Translations under genes and position numbers: made by a program
Assembly: GCA_026982255.1 (NCBI GenBank)
Contig: JALSHL010000319.1
Coordinates: 1-7,821 of the forward strand
Source: Paracoccaceae bacterium
GTDB taxonomy: Bacteria > Pseudomonadota > Alphaproteobacteria > Rhodobacterales > Rhodobacteraceae
Reading direction: 5' to 3'
Length of the DNA: 7,821 nucleotides
Notes under the pieces: generated by a model
What the model was told of the DNA's origin: nothing
Databases searched by the model: none
Seen by the model: only the letters and a program-made list of their open reading frames with translations
Shown: one piece after another, positions 6,921 to 7,821 of the stretch
Numbering within the stretch: the first letter of the stretch is position 1
How the letters are laid out: each line of letters starts with the position of its first letter

Positions 6921-7821
6921 ATGACCCGCACGGTATTCGTCGCCCTGTTTTCGTTGTTGCTGTTTCCGGCATTCGCCGCCGCGCAGGATTCCCCGATCCC
7001 CGAGCGCCGCAGTATCGTCACCGAGAACCGGGACTACTACGGCGGGGACATCCGGTCGATTTTCGATACCAATCTCGAGATTTGCGAGAAAACCGCGCTG
7101 GCCGATCCGGCCATCAACGCCTTTACCTTCAACGACAACAAGGGCGCCTGTTTCCTGAAGCGCGATATTGAATCCGAGGTGTTTTTCGAGGGGGCAATTT
7201 CCGCAAAACTGGTCAACACACGCCCCGAGATCCAGCGCCGCGGGGCCATGCAGGCCGGACGGCTGGCATTTCTGCCCGATGGCTATCTGCCCGATGCCAC
7301 CCGTCAGGCCCGCACATTCGGCATCGACTATCCGGTGAACGGGCGCACTGTCGAGGAACTGCTGCGCGAGATATCTCTGGCCGAAAAACGGGGCGATACG
7401 AACGGGGCTTATTGGGCACAGGCGGCACTGGTCAACCTGACGGATGATGCGCAGGACTGGCTGAAGCTGGGGCAACTGGCGGTCAAATACAAATCGGACA
7501 ACCGAAATACGCTGCGCTGGATAGCCTCGAGTGCCGCGATCAATGCGTTTCTTCGGGCCGACACCCCCGGACTGGAGTCCGCTGCGCTGCAATTGCTGGC
7601 AGAGATGCTGGAAGCGCGCGGCGAGGGGCGTTTCGCCATTCCGGCATTGCGGCTGGCACAGGAGATAGCCCCTGACGACCGGGTGAGTGCCGCACTGGAA
7701 CGGGTGCTTGGCCTGTTCGGGTTCCGGGTGCTGGAAGACCAGATCGACGCCGATGCCGCCAGCCCCCGTTATTGTGTTTATATGTCCGAGGAACTGCTGC
7801 AAAACGGGCTGGACTATTCCA
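6921..7821 (+). CDS. Secreted PAN-domain / alpha-2-macroglobulin family protein (3' partial)
   Basis: The frame is open from ATG 6921 to the window end, showing 300 residues and no stop. Residues 1-21 form a Sec signal peptide: Arg3, a hydrophobic stretch 5-18, then FAAA-QD with cleavage probably after Ala21. No lipobox Cys is seen. Residues 36-82 resemble the PAN/apple-like segment common in Rhodobacterales alpha-2-macroglobulin proteins (DYYGGDIRSIFDTNLEIC, AFTFN, CFLKRDI), but only Cys55 and Cys77 remain. From about 145 to 270 the protein is alpha-helical with TPR-like character (LREISLAEKRGD, WLKLGQLAVKY, ALRLAQEIAPDD). The end (FRVLEDQIDADAASPRYC) resembles the linker leading to the macroglobulin domains, which would lie outside the window. 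Such periplasmic proteins are thought to trap foreign proteases. The gene has its own promoter region and no evident link to the cox genes. Assignment to the family rests on the N-terminus only. Confidence 0.75.
   Translation, partial: MTRTVFVALFSLLLFPAFAAAQDSPIPERRSIVTENRDYYGGDIRSIFDTNLEICEKTALADPAINAFTFNDNKGACFLKRDIESEVFFEGAISAKLVNTRPEIQRRGAMQAGRLAFLPDGYLPDATRQARTFGIDYPVNGRTVEELLREISLAEKRGDTNGAYWAQAALVNLTDDAQDWLKLGQLAVKYKSDNRNTLRWIASSAAINAFLRADTPGLESAALQLLAEMLEARGEGRFAIPALRLAQEIAPDDRVSAALERVLGLFGFRVLEDQIDADAASPRYCVYMSEELLQNGLDYS

Noticed and set aside
3599..7021. Very long open frame (1140 codons) on the minus strand, opposite coxL and coxM
   Set aside because: Its product is rich in His, Arg, Gly and Asp with no recognisable domain, as expected for the antisense of GC-rich codons. 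The plus strand encodes clear CoxL and CoxM with intact motifs.

Overview
The window is GC-rich and densely coded. Every recognisable gene is on the plus strand. Gene content and order suggest an alphaproteobacterium, most likely of the Rhodobacterales/Roseobacter group. The pointers are a form II CODH-like coxG-coxS-coxL-coxM set, a molybdopterin-binding/cytidylyltransferase fusion, and a secreted PAN plus alpha-2-macroglobulin-type gene start. This taxonomic call is an inference; there is no rRNA or other marker here.

Layout. Positions 1-868 hold the 3' part of an XdhC/CoxI-family gene that begins outside the window. It overlaps by 4 bases (ATGA) a two-part gene (865-2484) that joins a MoeA-like molybdopterin-binding half to a MocA-like nucleotidyltransferase half. 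After an 85-base gap come coxG (2570-3094), coxS (3116-3583), coxL (3617-5986) and coxM (5999-6775), with gaps of 21, 33 and 12 bases. A strong intrinsic terminator at about 6801-6829 closes the cluster. A separate unit then starts at 6921: a secreted protein with a PAN-like segment and helical repeats, cut off by the window end, that looks like the N-terminus of a Rhodobacterales alpha-2-macroglobulin-family protein.

How the genes work together. CoxS (two [2Fe-2S] clusters), CoxL (molybdenum active site) and CoxM (FAD) make up a complete molybdenum hydroxylase of the xanthine oxidase family. The fusion protein would convert Mo-molybdopterin to the cytosine dinucleotide form, and the XdhC-type protein would protect or sulfurate the cofactor and hand it to CoxL. 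CoxG, an SRPBCC-fold protein with a charged linker and a basic-aromatic tail, probably tethers the enzyme to the membrane and the quinone pool. CoxL carries AYRGAGR instead of the AYxCSFR motif of proven CO dehydrogenases. It is therefore a form II enzyme, and CO should not be assumed to be its substrate.

The most interesting points are the form II active site within a self-contained maturation and membrane-docking operon, the MPT-binding/cytidylyltransferase fusion, the CoxG tail, and the loss of an apparent cysteine pair in the PAN-like segment of the last gene. I found no mobile element, CRISPR array, tRNA, rRNA or riboswitch.
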